Positions 52,601 to 60,784 of a stretch of DNA of 64,000 bases are shown piece by piece (within the stretch, counting starts at the first letter, position 1; each line of letters starts with the position of its first letter). Source of the stretch: Mercenaria mercenaria (lineage: Eukaryota; Mollusca; Bivalvia; Venerida; Veneridae); assembly GCF_021730395.1 (NCBI RefSeq), contig NC_069378.1, positions 42,731,001 to 42,795,000 on the forward strand, read 5' to 3'. The notes under the pieces are model-generated. The model was not told the origin of the DNA and searched no databases. It saw only the letters and a list, made by a program, of their open reading frames with translations. The translations under genes and the position numbers were made by a program.

Positions 52601-55600
52601 GGTAAACTTAGGCCCAGTTAATCACAGATGCTTTAAATAAGCTGTCATTTCACACAGTACTTTGCTATAGCGTTATGTATCTACAAACAAAAAACAAGAA
52701 AAAACAAATTAATAGAAAGAACATTTTTGGGCAATTCAAAAAGCGACAATGAAAGTGAAAGTAGAAAGTCAATATTTTCTTATCGACTTTTCTTTCATAA
52801 TTTCCATTTAAAGCGTAACAGTTTACTTTCATACTGTATTGAATAATCCATAAACATTATACTTACCGTTTAAATGCATGAAAAATCCTCATGGTACCCG
52901 TAAACTTATAATTTGTTGATAACCTCTCAGTTTTCGGCCGATTTCACGTGAAAATACGAAACCGGTGTTGACATAAATGTTCTACTTCCGGCGGTATTCG
53001 ATTGCGTAAATCGGCTCTAGTACTATGTCTATATATAGGAAGGAAATCTTTAAACAAAAAGAGGGCTTGGATAGAAGACTTTGAAAACTGACATTTTTCC
53101 AATTTAAATATGATATTCTAACTTGGCACCTTGTAGATGATGATAATATCAGAGCCTTTATTTATGAGATACAATGAAGCTTAAATGATAGGACTGATAC
53201 AAGGTGTTCTCTTGGAGCTGTTACTCACTAGTTTTCATATCCCTGCAATTGATTAAAGTTCACTATGGTTACTTTGGGCAAGATATGGAATGATGTTACA
53301 TTTTGCCAAATTTGTTCTCCCTTTCAATGTTTGATTGGTTTAGTAATCTGAAGAAAGTCAAAAATAGATGTGTCTAAAATCAGTAAATGTCAAATCTACC
53401 AAGTAGTTATTCAGTGGTTTTTTAAATAAGAACATAAATATACTGTTACTTTCAAAATGTAATAGAGAACTGTTGTAATTCCTATTTTTCAGATGTCACG
53501 AATGTTGGCAGCAAAGACAGCACTAGCTATTAGAGTAGATGCACTAGGGGAGGACACTAATGCTGAGCTAGGTCTTGAACACAGAGCTAAACTAGAAAGA
53601 CGGGCTAGAGAACTGGAAGAAGGAAAGGTTAGTTCAGAAATTATGTTTTTATCTTACAAATAAATGGTGATTTAACTTTCATAAATTTCATTGTTTAAAA
53701 AAACTGTTTACAGTGGGGAGTTGCGGGGTTAAATTCAGGAAGAAAAATAATAGTGTTTAAGCTTGACAAAACAAACCCTGAGGAAATTTGTTTTACATGT
53801 GGGCAGAATAATGCTGATGGAAAGGGCTATGCTGCTCATCTAAGAATTCTTTCCTGGGACAAATTCTTTTTCAGAGATAACTCATCCTGCAGGACTAGTT
53901 ACTTACAATTGTTACTCGTCCTGTAACATGCCTAGTCTGATTTATGTCATACGTAATCTTAGCAACACACAGGCACCTGCAAGTACCAGCTCGCTTCCTG
54001 TTAGGGCTGTCATTGATTGGGTCTTAGGCGTATCGGCGATACCGATATATCAGAAGACAAATATCGACGATACATCGATATATTGATTATTAAGTTAGAT
54101 TAACGACCTATTTGTTCATATGCATACTATATACCTTCCTGTAAATGCTATTTGTAGTTTTATTGCCTACTTTCCATATTTCTGTTTGATTGTGTTGTAT
54201 TTGTATTTATAAAATAAAAGAAATACATAAAAATTAATAACATCTTTCATTTTTATTTTGCCTTCACTCCTTTTTTGCATTTATCCAAATTTACAATTTT
54301 GTGAACTTTAGTTGTTTTTTAGGGTGTGAGTGTTTATTTGGGTAGTTTTTTCTCTCTGTAAAATATCGATTTTTGAAAATGGGAATCGATAATCGATCGA
54401 CAAAAAAATATCGTTGATACATTGATATCGTTTCTATCGATGACAGCCCTACTTCCTGTTTCATTTTACTTTGCATGATACACACGGAATCGTTAATAAA
54501 CGGCCAATAAACTATGACATTATGGCTGTGTTGCAAAATTATTTCAAACAGGTTGATGTATTAATTGGTACATTCATTGCCTTACTAATTTCTACCGGAA
54601 AAATGCACACGTCCTGCAGGACAACCTAACAGAAAATTGCACTTGTCATCTGGCTGTTTCTACTTGTCAGTACGAGCGGACAAGTGGAATTTTTGTCCCC
54701 TGATGCTTTATTGTTCATGTGATACAGGGATTCATTGTATTTCTTACTATGTTACATGTAGTTTGTTCGTAAGTCGGTGCTTATATTCTCAAATGTTTCT
54801 GGTTTTTCAGTCAAGAAGAATAAGTGGTAGTGGTAAAGCAATTTCAAAGTGGGAAAAATATGAAAATAAAAGGTAGGTGTAACTTGTCACACTGTAAATA
54901 TACATCTTGTCAGTGATGAGTATGAGATAGATAGGGACAAATGAAATGTCTTTGATTAGAAACTATCTCTCTGAGACAGGGTGATTTGTAAATATTGCTT
55001 CATAGATGATATACATACTCACCATATCGTAGGATTGTATATATTTATGCTGTATGTTATATCAAGTGATTTCATAATATGGAAAAGGTTAAAAGGTTTA
55101 GTTGAATAAAAGAATTAATGTAACTAATTTATGGGAAGGAGGGGGGGGGCGGAATATTAGTAGCTCCTAATGTCAAACTGATTGGGCTGTCTACCATTGA
55201 CTGCGTTATATGTGTGTAGAGTTTCTGATCTAAGTAAAAATAGTGAAAAGTTGGCTCTTTGTGAACATTCTTTGTCATTCATCTTAGGTTAGATATTTTG
55301 AACACTGCTGTCTTATGTATCTTTCATATGTAGAATGAAGCAAAAGTTGAGGGCTCAGTAACTGTTGTAGCTTGTGTAACAACTGTAACTGGTCAATGAT
55401 GACCTAGAGATAGATAGGGACAAATGAAATATGTTCTTGATTAGACACTATCTCTCTGAGACCAAGGACTATGGTTATAAAACTAAAAGTTTGGAGACCA
55501 GTCTAAAAAATCCAGCAAGTGATTGGTTGATTCTGAGCTCAGTCTTATAACTGACCAATGACAAGGCTGCATTTTGAGACAACTGTCTGAAAGTGAATAA

Positions 55601-58594
55601 AGTCACTGAAACAATGTTACAACAATAATCGCCCCGATAACCTAGTGGTAGAGCATCCACTTCGAGTGTGGGAGGACGTGGGTTTGATCCCTGACCTCGT
55701 ACCAAAGATGTGAAAAATGGTAGCAGTAGCTTCCTTGCTTGGCGCTCAGCATTAAAAGGGAAACTGGCTTTTCTTCTCTCATACCGGCGTGGCAATGGAT
55801 TCCATCAGGAATGAGGTGTCAGGAGTGTTAAATATAAGTTGTAGAACTTGCTTCACATCCGACCTAAACTGAATTAGTTTAAACTAACAATATGTCGGTG
55901 ATGATGTAGAGATAGATAGGGACAAATGAAAAATCTTTGATTAAAAATCTATCTCACTGAGACAGTATAATTGTTTTCAATAAAAATGCACAAAAAGGAA
56001 CTTTAGCTCTTTGCCCTCTATCAGATTGTTTAATTGACTGTACCCTAAATAAATACCCTGAGTGTTGCATTTTGCAATAGGGAGCAATTATTTTGGAGTC
56101 CAATTTCTAAGGAAGGGGTCACATTTATACAGGTATACATTTTTTAGAAATTTCTGCTAGAGCTTTTAAACATTGTCAGTGATGATCTAGAGATAGATAG
56201 GGACAAATGAAAAACCTTCGATTAAAAACCTATCTCACTGAGACAGTATTTTTATCATTATTTTAACAGTAAGTGTAAATTATAAATATTCTGGTCTTTA
56301 AAGAAGCTTAAGGGCCTCCGTGGCGAAGTGGTTAAGGTTTCTGATTTCAAATAACTTGCCCCTCATCGATGGCATTGATTATTGTGGGTTCAAGCCTCAC
56401 TCGGGGCGTTGATTTCTTCATGTGAGGACGCCATCCAGCTGGCTTACGGAAGGTTAGTGGTTCTACCCAGGTGCCCTCTCTTGATGAAATAATGCAAGGA
56501 GGGGCACCTGGGGTCTTCCTCCACCATCAAAGCTGGAAAGTCGCCATATGACCTTTTAATTGTGTCATTGCGACGTTATACGCGACATATAAATTTAAGA
56601 AGCTATGAAAACTTGACATGTTGTCAGTGATGATGTAGAGATAGATAGGGACAAATGAAAAACCTTTGATTAAAAATCTATCTCACTGAGACAATAACAG
56701 TCTTCTTTTTTTAACGGGACTATAAAGTGAGAACTGTTGTTGCCTTTGTCTGACCTGTTATGGTTAGCTTGCTAGATTACAAGTCATTTGTTCTCCACCT
56801 TTGGTTAATTTATTAGGAGAAATTGTTAGTTACTAGTGGAGAACTAAGCTGAAAAACTTGCAAAAAAAAGTTACAGAAAGCCTGTATAAAGTTGCACAAA
56901 ACGTCTCCAAATCAACCTTTTTTGAGTGTCAAAGTGAAATGTTTGTTTCTATGTGAAGGGAATTTTTTGCATGTTAAAAGTTTTTCATGAGACCATTTTT
57001 CCTGGTGAATGATGTTGGGAATTTTTTGTTTTCAGTCAAGTACGTAAATACAACGATACAGCTGATAGTACTTTGCCAGCAGTGCCACAGAAACGAAAGT
57101 TTGAAGATGATGAGGAACAAGATGTTAAACCTAAAGTTTTAAAAGTGGAACCAGAAGGTGGGGAAAAAAGACATTGTCCTTCATATATATTAAGTGAATA
57201 CTTGGTCTTCGATTGCCCTAGTTAACTTGATAGGGAGTGTAAAGTTTGATTCCTGGGTGACAGGAATGTTTTCCATGACCGTTTAATAGAAATTGTGTGA
57301 AATCATTCGCGTTCCTCTGCTGATTCACGTGGAGAAGTTTGCAAGTACTTACTAAGAACAGGTTAGTTCTGGTACAGAATCCAGGAGCACTGGATTATGT
57401 GGGGGGGGGGTGCTTAACCTCAAAACAAACAAATAGGCCTGTGGCACAGTCTTGATTCAGAATGACAAGGTATACATACCAGTGCATATCTAAAAAAAAT
57501 ACATACACTGTACAGTAGCCAGAAATTATTGTAATATGTTAACTTTACTACCCATTTACCTCATGACACCATAATGCTCTTGAAAGTTAATGTCACCACT
57601 TTCTGATGAAGCTACATCTATATGAAAGGAATTGGTGACCTTATGTTTATCAGTTTTGGCAAGTGCAATAAATACTGGTTGAAAAGTATTGCGTTCTCCA
57701 GTTTATTTGCAAATACATATTACATGTTTTGTGGAGAAGTTGTTGACGCCTTGATTGGAAAAAAAGTTGTAATTTCATTTAACTGTGAAATCACTGTACT
57801 TAATTGAAGTGTTGCTGAATGTTCTATTACTTGCAGCATTAAATGGAGATGTAGAAGAGTCACCAAAGAAGAAGAAAAAGAAGAAGAAGAATAGAGAGAG
57901 CATGAACGAATCACAGGAAGAGGGTAAGCTTTGTTAATAGACAAATTGTAGGAAATGTTAATATGTTGTTCAGTGTAAATCTTGCTATACATGAAAGTAG
58001 CTGGAAATGAAGACTGTAATACACTTGTTTTGAAGTGTAAGATTTGGTGGCTATGAGTGACTAAAGGAGTCCAGTATAGTACTAATACACCTTTTCAGAA
58101 ATGCAGTTAAAACTCTATATCTTGAACTCCCCTATCTCAAATTTCTGGCAAACCGACGTTTTCAATCTAGTTCTGCAACATGTGCACAAAATATCATTTT
58201 ATGCCAAGTTGTCTTGCACTTAAACTAACGATCCCTTGGAATTACAATTTGATATTCTGATTTTCAGCTGTAGTTGAAAAAAAGTCCTTGAGACTAAGAA
58301 TTCAAGATGTGTTTTCAACAGAAATAGCTCTTGTGAAAGTATTTAAAAAAAAAAGGAGAATTGGAATTTTGTCTTTAATATTCTGTCCTAACCATGTAAA
58401 TGAAGATGTGTGTATGACTGTATGTGGACATACTTTCACTGTTTCAATAAATATTTAGTCTTAACAGAAAAAATAAAATGCTTAATATTGGATGTATTAT
58501 TGTAGCACCAGCAGAAGTTTCAATGGAAGAACCAAGCTCAGAAAAGAAGAAAAAGAAAAAGAAGAAAATAAAACAAGAACAAGAAGATGATTGA
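32175..58594 (+). CDS. NOP58: NOP58, box C/D snoRNP core protein (15 exons)
   Basis: Nucleolar protein that binds box C/D snoRNAs with fibrillarin, NOP56 and SNU13 and positions 2'-O-methylation of rRNA. Exons read: 32175-32219, 32466-32542, about 36346-36393, 36912-37029 and 37973-38094 (these three damaged), then 38500-38564, 42484-42618, 44562-44707, 45851-45977, 46748-46911, 53493-53627, 54811-54872, 57036-57157, 57837-57923, 58506-58594. All the clean junctions are GT/AG and keep phase. The product would be about 515 residues, close to the human protein (about 530). It starts [15 protein letters not shown], the family N terminus, continues through the NOSIC and Nop domains ([22 protein letters not shown]) and ends in Lys-rich KKE/D tails. 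The start is the first ATG after a promoter-like segment. Introns carry 13 C/D snoRNA copies. Confidence 0.96.
32735..35853. mobile_element. Long-TIR element hosting B copy 1
   Basis: About 150-165 bp at 32735-32882 returns inverted at 35687-35853 (landmarks AATCCGTACCTCCAGACAAG, ACTTGAACTTGGATCTAAA). Between the arms lie 0.95 kb of AT-rich sequence with no transposase, then the nested B element. It reads as a non-autonomous DNA transposon or foldback element, later hit by B. Confidence 0.65.
33834..35520 (+). mobile_element. Helentron-like element, family B copy 1, in NOP58 intron 2
   Basis: Begins with the perfect hairpin ATGTCTCC/GGAGACAT. About ten units of roughly 148 bp follow (each with AAAGGTCAAGGTCACAGGGG or close to it). 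GGGGAGACAT then returns near the 3' end, followed by a GCTT/AAGC stem and the end CTAG before TT. It lies inside a pair of long inverted repeats. Confidence 0.8.
36346..38094 (+). CDS. NOP58: NOP58 exons 3-5, damaged by apparent indels
   Basis: Three family segments are found in order but in shifting frames. Exon 3 (about 36346-36393) holds KDTTGAL before a gtaaat donor. Exon 4 (about 36912-37029) follows a tttttcag acceptor and holds TVEGKMSK, then ASTSGK and VADKA. Exon 5 (about 37973-38094) follows ttttattttag and holds [11 protein letters not shown], then LPTKEMS and a blurred end where GLAHS is expected, with no clean donor. All three need frame changes while every neighbouring exon is intact. 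The surrounding 36.1-38.2 kb is full of odd homopolymers. A consensus error in the assembly is more likely than a dead copy of an essential gene, but I cannot exclude a diverged allele. Confidence 0.75.
37625..37800 (+). mobile_element. tRNA-derived SINE fragment in low-quality stretch
   Basis: CAAGTTCGATTCCCGGGG is a strong B box after a tRNA-like run (GAGAGGTTGGTCTAGGG). The downstream GTGGAGAAGTTGGAGTACTT is shared with a degraded copy near 57320. Local base quality looks poor. Confidence 0.5.
38326..38399 (+). ncRNA. C/D snoRNA, family 1 copy 1 (NOP58 intron 5)
   Basis: Terminal stem CTTGC/GCAAG encloses box C AATGATGA and box D CTGA. The guide next to box D, GATGATAGGA, pairs with 28S UCCUAUCAU plus a G-U pair. 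By the box D+5 rule the target is the A of CCUAUC, the residue I place at yeast Am2946 (snR71). It is the most diverged of the six copies. Confidence 0.8.
38500..53627 (+). CDS. NOP58: NOP58 exons 6-11 (NOSIC and Nop domains)
   Basis: Exon 6 ([16 protein letters not shown]...) and exon 7 ([27 protein letters not shown]) form the NOSIC/coiled-coil region that pairs with NOP56. Exon 8 carries [20 protein letters not shown]. Exons 9-10 hold the RNA-binding Nop domain, with [22 protein letters not shown], then [10 protein letters not shown] and [12 protein letters not shown]. Exon 11 gives [20 protein letters not shown]. Phases at all junctions agree. Intron 10 is the largest (46912-53492) and contains four snoRNA copies, a D-type Helentron-like insert and a possible antisense gene. 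Confidence 0.95.
40551..40596. repeat. Poly-T tract inside A copy 2
   Basis: About 46 T's where A copy 1 has about 10, so it expanded after the two copies separated. Confidence 0.9.
40695..41591 (+). mobile_element. Helentron-like element, family C, nested in A copy 2
   Basis: Starts TACCCCCC with an immediate complementary arm (ACAAC/GTTGT inside CCCCCC/GGGGGG). It has four units of about 170 bp around CAATCTTGTGCGCACC, an inverted 5' arm GGGGGGTAC near the end, a 3' hairpin ATCAC/GTGAT, and ends CTAG before TT. The uninterrupted site is seen in A copy 1 (near 30050), which fixes both borders to within two T's. Confidence 0.82.
42677..42756 (+). ncRNA. C/D snoRNA, family 3 copy 1 (NOP58 intron 7)
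   Basis: Perfect stem GTCACC/GGTGAC, box C AATGATGT and box D CTGA. The guide TTCGTCACTACCT next to box D is complementary over 13 nt to the universal 18S segment AGGUAGUGACGAA. The D+5 rule predicts methylation of the A in GGUAG. A TTGA in the middle may be box D'. Confidence 0.82.
44126..44337. mobile_element. Dispersed MITE (TAACCCTTATCCTGCTA family)
   Basis: Ends TAACCCTTATCCTGCTACAT and ATGATAATGGTTAAA are loosely inverted. The core GACTGAATGGCGAACAATGC is shared with 14.2 kb. A shorter relative is at 27.1 kb (27092-27175). Confidence 0.55.
44380..44458 (+). ncRNA. C/D snoRNA, family 3 copy 2 (NOP58 intron 7)
   Basis: Stem ATCACC/GGTGAT, a compensated change from copy 1. Box C is AGTGATGT, box D is CTGA, and the 13-nt 18S guide is unchanged while the centre has drifted. 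This pattern supports two functional copies in one intron. Confidence 0.82.
45214..45566. mobile_element. 353-bp MITE with 31-bp TIRs in NOP58 intron 8
   Basis: Starts CACTGCGGAAAATGG and ends ATATTTTTCGCAGTG. The outer ~31 bp are inverted copies with a few mismatches, and the site is flanked by TATAT on both sides (45209-45213, 45567-45571). The interior repeats CGTATACGG-type palindromes many times. Confidence 0.78.
46478..46552 (+). ncRNA. C/D snoRNA, family 1 copy 2 (NOP58 intron 9)
   Basis: Stem CTTGC/GTAAG (one G-U pair), box C GATGATGA and box D CTGA. The guide AATGATAGGA gives 10 bp with 28S UCCUAUCAUU. It is nearly identical to the copy at 48155, which implies a recent duplication across an exon. 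Confidence 0.87.
47120..47200 (+). ncRNA. C/D snoRNA, family 1 copy 3 (NOP58 intron 10)
   Basis: A perfect 8 bp terminal stem GTCTTGCC/GGCAAGAC flanks box C GATGATGA and box D CTGA. The same 28S guide AATGATAGGA is present. The stem differs from its sister copies by paired changes. Confidence 0.88.
47417..47495 (+). ncRNA. C/D snoRNA, family 1 copy 4 (NOP58 intron 10)
   Basis: An 8 bp stem ATCTTGCA/TGCAAGAT surrounds box C GATGATGA and box D CTGA, with guide AATGATAGGA. A D-type Helentron-like element is inserted only about 10 bp after its 3' end, which may affect processing. Confidence 0.88.
47505..47791 (+). mobile_element. Helentron-like element, family D copy 2, in NOP58 intron 10
   Basis: A shorter copy with a single core unit, same head (ATACACCCGTCTCTG) and the tail GACAGTCTGGCACTC, ending CCTG before TTT. 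It sits beside a snoRNA copy and is in sense orientation to NOP58. Confidence 0.72.
48155..48231 (+). ncRNA. C/D snoRNA, family 1 copy 5 (NOP58 intron 10)
   Basis: Stem TCTTGC/GTAAGA, box C AATGATGA, box D CTGA and guide AATGATAGGA. It shares the internal TATCAGAGCC block with the other copies and most of its length with the intron 9 copy. Confidence 0.86.
48240..52300. other. Middle of NOP58 intron 10
   Basis: AT-rich, with a minisatellite remnant at 49.5-49.8 kb and a possible antisense exon border near 51796 (TTTCAG|GGTGTCC on the minus strand). No coding frame was found. Confidence 0.5.
49480..49830. repeat. Headless minisatellite remnant, two ~165-bp units
   Basis: TTGGTACTGATCATTCCTGT with GAAGTTTCATCAAA occurs twice. 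The unit style matches Helentron-like cores, but no hairpin head or tail is seen. Confidence 0.55.
52315..52892 (-). CDS. Possible antisense small-protein gene inside NOP58 intron 10
   Basis: On the minus strand an ATG at 52892-52890 opens MRIFHAFK and reaches a GTAAGT donor after 52867. A TTTCAG acceptor opens a second exon at 52405, which continues in phase as [20 protein letters not shown] and stops at 52317-52315. The result is a 38-residue basic peptide that I do not recognise. An ETS-like CCGGAAGT in this orientation lies about 90 bp upstream. The ORF is short, so this may be a non-coding RNA or part of a longer transcript. A further acceptor-like site lies near 51796. Confidence 0.38.
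52983..52995 (-). promoter_or_regulatory. ETS/GABP-like site, antisense promoter candidate
   Basis: CCGCCGGAAGTAG on the minus strand is the usual ETS core found in TATA-less housekeeping promoters. It stands in a short GC-richer patch inside an otherwise AT-rich intron, facing the antisense exons. Confidence 0.4.
53128..53205 (+). ncRNA. C/D snoRNA, family 1 copy 6 (NOP58 intron 10)
   Basis: Stem ACCTTGTA/TACAAGGT is 8 bp and shows compensatory changes against copies 3 and 4. Box C is GATGATGA, box D is CTGA and the guide is AATGATAGGA. It lies 288 bp before exon 11. Confidence 0.88.
54811..58594 (+). CDS. NOP58: NOP58 exons 12-15 (Lys/Glu-rich tail)
   Basis: Exon 12 encodes [21 protein letters not shown]. 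Exon 13 encodes [13 protein letters not shown] and [11 protein letters not shown]. Exons 14 and 15 each carry a run of about eight lysines set among Glu/Ser, then IKQEQEDD and a TGA stop at 58592-58594. Two KKE/D-type tails are usual for the NOP56/NOP58 family and are thought to be dispensable, nucleolus-targeting segments. Intron 12 is packed with five copies of the SNORD74-like RNA. Confidence 0.94.
54906..54980 (+). ncRNA. SNORD74-like C/D snoRNA, copy 1 (NOP58 intron 12)
   Basis: Box C GTGATGA, box D CTGA and terminal stem CTTGTC/GACAGG. The internal guide TAGATAGGGACA is complementary over 12 nt to 28S UGUCCCUAUCUA. Vertebrate SNORD74 and yeast snR64 target the same place (human Cm3820, yeast Cm2337). 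The likely box D' is ATGA just after the guide. Confidence 0.86.
55390..55464 (+). ncRNA. SNORD74-like C/D snoRNA, copy 2 (NOP58 intron 12)
   Basis: Stem TGGTC/GACCA, box C AATGATGA, box D CTGA and the same 12-nt guide to 28S. The stem pairs differ from copy 1 in a compensated way (GGTC/GACC against TGTC/GACA). Confidence 0.86.
55628..55870 (+). mobile_element. Second tRNA-derived SINE family in NOP58 intron 12
   Basis: The head CCCGATAACCTAGTGGTAG has an A box, and GTGGGTTTGATCCC is a good B box. A 150-bp unrelated body follows. The head does not close a proper acceptor stem, so it is not a tRNA gene. Confidence 0.65.
55893..55964 (+). ncRNA. SNORD74-like C/D snoRNA, copy 3 (NOP58 intron 12)
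   Basis: Stem TGTC/GACA, box C GTGATGA, box D CTGA and guide TAGATAGGGACA. It is followed by the same A-rich spacer as copies 4 and 5, so these three form a recent subgroup. Confidence 0.86.
56174..56245 (+). ncRNA. SNORD74-like C/D snoRNA, copy 4 (NOP58 intron 12)
   Basis: Stem TGTC/GACA, box C GTGATGA, box D CTGA and the 28S guide intact. A tRNA-derived SINE separates it from copy 5. Confidence 0.86.
56310..56595 (+). mobile_element. tRNA-derived SINE in NOP58 intron 12
   Basis: The A box (TGGCGAAGTGGTTAAGG) and B box (GGGTTCAAGCC) of a pol III promoter are visible. They are followed by the tRNA-unrelated body with GGAAAGTCGCCATATGACC and GTGTCATTGCGACGTTA. It lies between SNORD74-like copies 4 and 5. 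Confidence 0.72.
56621..56694 (+). ncRNA. SNORD74-like C/D snoRNA, copy 5 (NOP58 intron 12)
   Basis: Stem TTGTC/GACAA, box C GTGATGA, box D CTGA and guide TAGATAGGGACA. It is the last copy before exon 13, 341 bp upstream of it. Confidence 0.86.
58104..58265. mobile_element. TATCTCGAA-type MITE, copy 2, in NOP58 intron 14
   Basis: Starts CAGTTAAAACTCTATATCTTG and aligns with the copy at 9.1 kb through the CCTTGGAATT segment. It is more diverged. Confidence 0.5.
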
Positions 58595-59138
58595 GTGAAA
58601 GACTGAAATATACTGCATTTAAAATAGATAAAACACTTTGGAGAAGAGGAGGTCTGGAAATACCAAACTGCAACATTTCTTTCACTGTCAGAATTTGACA
58701 AGTGATGCTTTCAACAAAAGATGTGATCCATGTGAAAACAAAACCTAAAGAAGTCTGGAAACAAGACTGTTGAAAGGCATGAGGACAGAGAACAAATGTC
58801 TTATTATGTATATGTGAGAAGAAAAATTGTTGGTCTGAGATGTTATAATGGCTACCTTCATATATTAACATTAAAGGGTAAATGATATACTTCATTGATG
58901 TACTTATTGAAAATAATAAGAAATTAATTGTAAATTGTAACACTGATGAAAAATTGTTTGATTAATGATTACCGGTTAATGCGTGCTTAAGTCTTTCAGT
59001 GTTATTTTGGACTTAAGATTTTACCTGTGTATATATGTACTGTTAAAGGAAAAATGTGTTCATTTTTATTTTTATCTTTCTACATGGCATTTTATTTTTT
59101 TGTGTTTCCTGTTATATTGGGACAGCATAGTTTCTGAC

Positions 59139-59144
59139 AATAAA
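59139..59144 (+). terminator. Candidate NOP58 polyadenylation signal
   Basis: A canonical AATAAA about 545 bp after the NOP58 stop. A weaker ATTAAA near 58870 is an alternative. The intervening sequence has no other gene, so it is read as the 3' UTR. Confidence 0.5.
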
Positions 59145-59715
59145 TTGCTCAATATAAAAATTAGTCGGGTCTGTTACCATCAAGGAAGTGTATACAAAAG
59201 CATGACTGAAAATCATGTTTTAAACAGCAAAATATTATTCAATATTAGGACCCAAGGGTAACATCTCGAATGAGGAACTAAACCTAATGTATAAATCTTT
59301 ATACAGAACTTCGTTGACCCAATTTTGTAACAGGGTTCTGTTGTTAAACACTATATGCAATATGTAGAGAAAAAAATGTGTACAAGCTTACACTTGTTAA
59401 TCATACTGGAGTAAAAATAGACATACTTGTTAATTAAAGCTAAAGGATGCTTTTATATAACGTTTTATCTGGCATTATCATTACATTTGTAGATTCATTT
59501 ATACATTGACTACTGTTGAATGAATCGTAAAAATACATGATAAAAAACATCACCACTTCGTTTTATTTGCAAATTTGAAAGCAGAAACTTTGCTTGCATT
59601 AACTGTTGTCGGTTTAGCTAAGATTTGCTGGAAGTACAGGTATGATAATAAAAGCAGGTCATTTGGACCATAGGTGTTCTTTGCTTACAAAAATGTCAGT
59701 GTTGCCACAGATGAT

Positions 59716-60543
59716 TATGTCTCCCCACACTGGAAGAGACATTGCTTTTGCCCTGTCTGCCCGTCCGTCACACTTCATTTCCGATCAATAAGTGGAGAAC
59801 CAGTTGACCTAGAACCTTCAAACTTCATAGAGTGGCAGGGCTTATGGAGTAGACGTACCCTATTGTTTTTGGGGTCACTCCATCAAAGGTCACGGTGGCC
59901 TGAACATGGAAAACCATTTCCGATCATTAACTTGAGAACCACTTGACCCAGAATGTTGAAACTTCATAGGATGATTGGACATGCAGAGTAGATAACCCCT
60001 ATTGTTTTTAGGGTCACTCTATTAAAGGTCAAGGAAGCAGCGGACAGAACATGGAAATCCATTTTCAGTCAATAACTTGAGAACCATTTGATCTAGAACC
60101 TTCAAATTTCATAGGGTGATAGGACTTGCAGAGTAGATGATCCCTAATGTTTTTGGGGTCACTCCATCAAAGATTAAGGTCACAGGGGCTGAACATAGAA
60201 ATATCTTTTCAATCAATAACTTGATAACCACTTGACCTAGAATGTTGAAACTTAATAGGATGATTGGAAATGCAGAGTAGGTGACCCCTACTGATTTTGG
60301 GGTCACTCAGTCAAAGGTCAAGGTCACAGGGGCCTGAACATGGAAAATCGTTTCCAATTCACAACTTGAGAACCATTAGGCCAAGAATGTTGAAACTTAG
60401 TAGGATGATTGGACATGCCAAGTAGATGATTCCTATTGCAACCAACCGTCAGTGTCTCTTTGACTTTTGTTCCTGTCCCCTATTGACTTGCCTTTACGAC
60501 TATGCATTGGGGAAGACATTCGCTTTTCTACAAAAGCATCTTA
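59716..60543 (+). mobile_element. Helentron-like element, family B copy 2, downstream of NOP58
   Basis: Same head (ATGTCTCCCC) and unit type as copy 1 but with about five units. The 3' hairpin is better preserved here, GCTTTT/AAAAGC around CTAC. The inverted arm reads GGGGAAGACAT and the last bases differ from CTAG, so the terminus is less certain. Confidence 0.75.
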
Positions 60544-60784
60544 ATGGGAGGTAAAATCTGAAAAAAAATTTCTTTGGAAGCAAAGAATGCAACCAAGAAG
60601 AATAATAGTAGACTCGGTTTGATTGACACCTCGCGCGCCCCCTAGCACAGGCTTAGGCGGAACTCTAATACACATATGTTGAATGGACAACCTGATCCCA
60701 AAGGACCGGAAAATATAACAACACTGACCAAACAGTGTTCAAGTTAAGGGTTCTGTTACCCCCAATCGAGTGAATTCTCATTAT

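Noticed and set aside
55631-55700. tRNA gene
   Set aside because: A and B boxes are present, but the acceptor stem does not close and a SINE body follows.
57600-57670. Another C/D snoRNA in intron 13 (CTGATGAAG)
   Set aside because: No box D at a suitable distance and no terminal stem.
58444-58943. Minus-strand frames of 85 and 148 residues
   Set aside because: They are the antisense of NOP58 exon 15 and its 3' UTR (Lys codons read as Phe/Ser).
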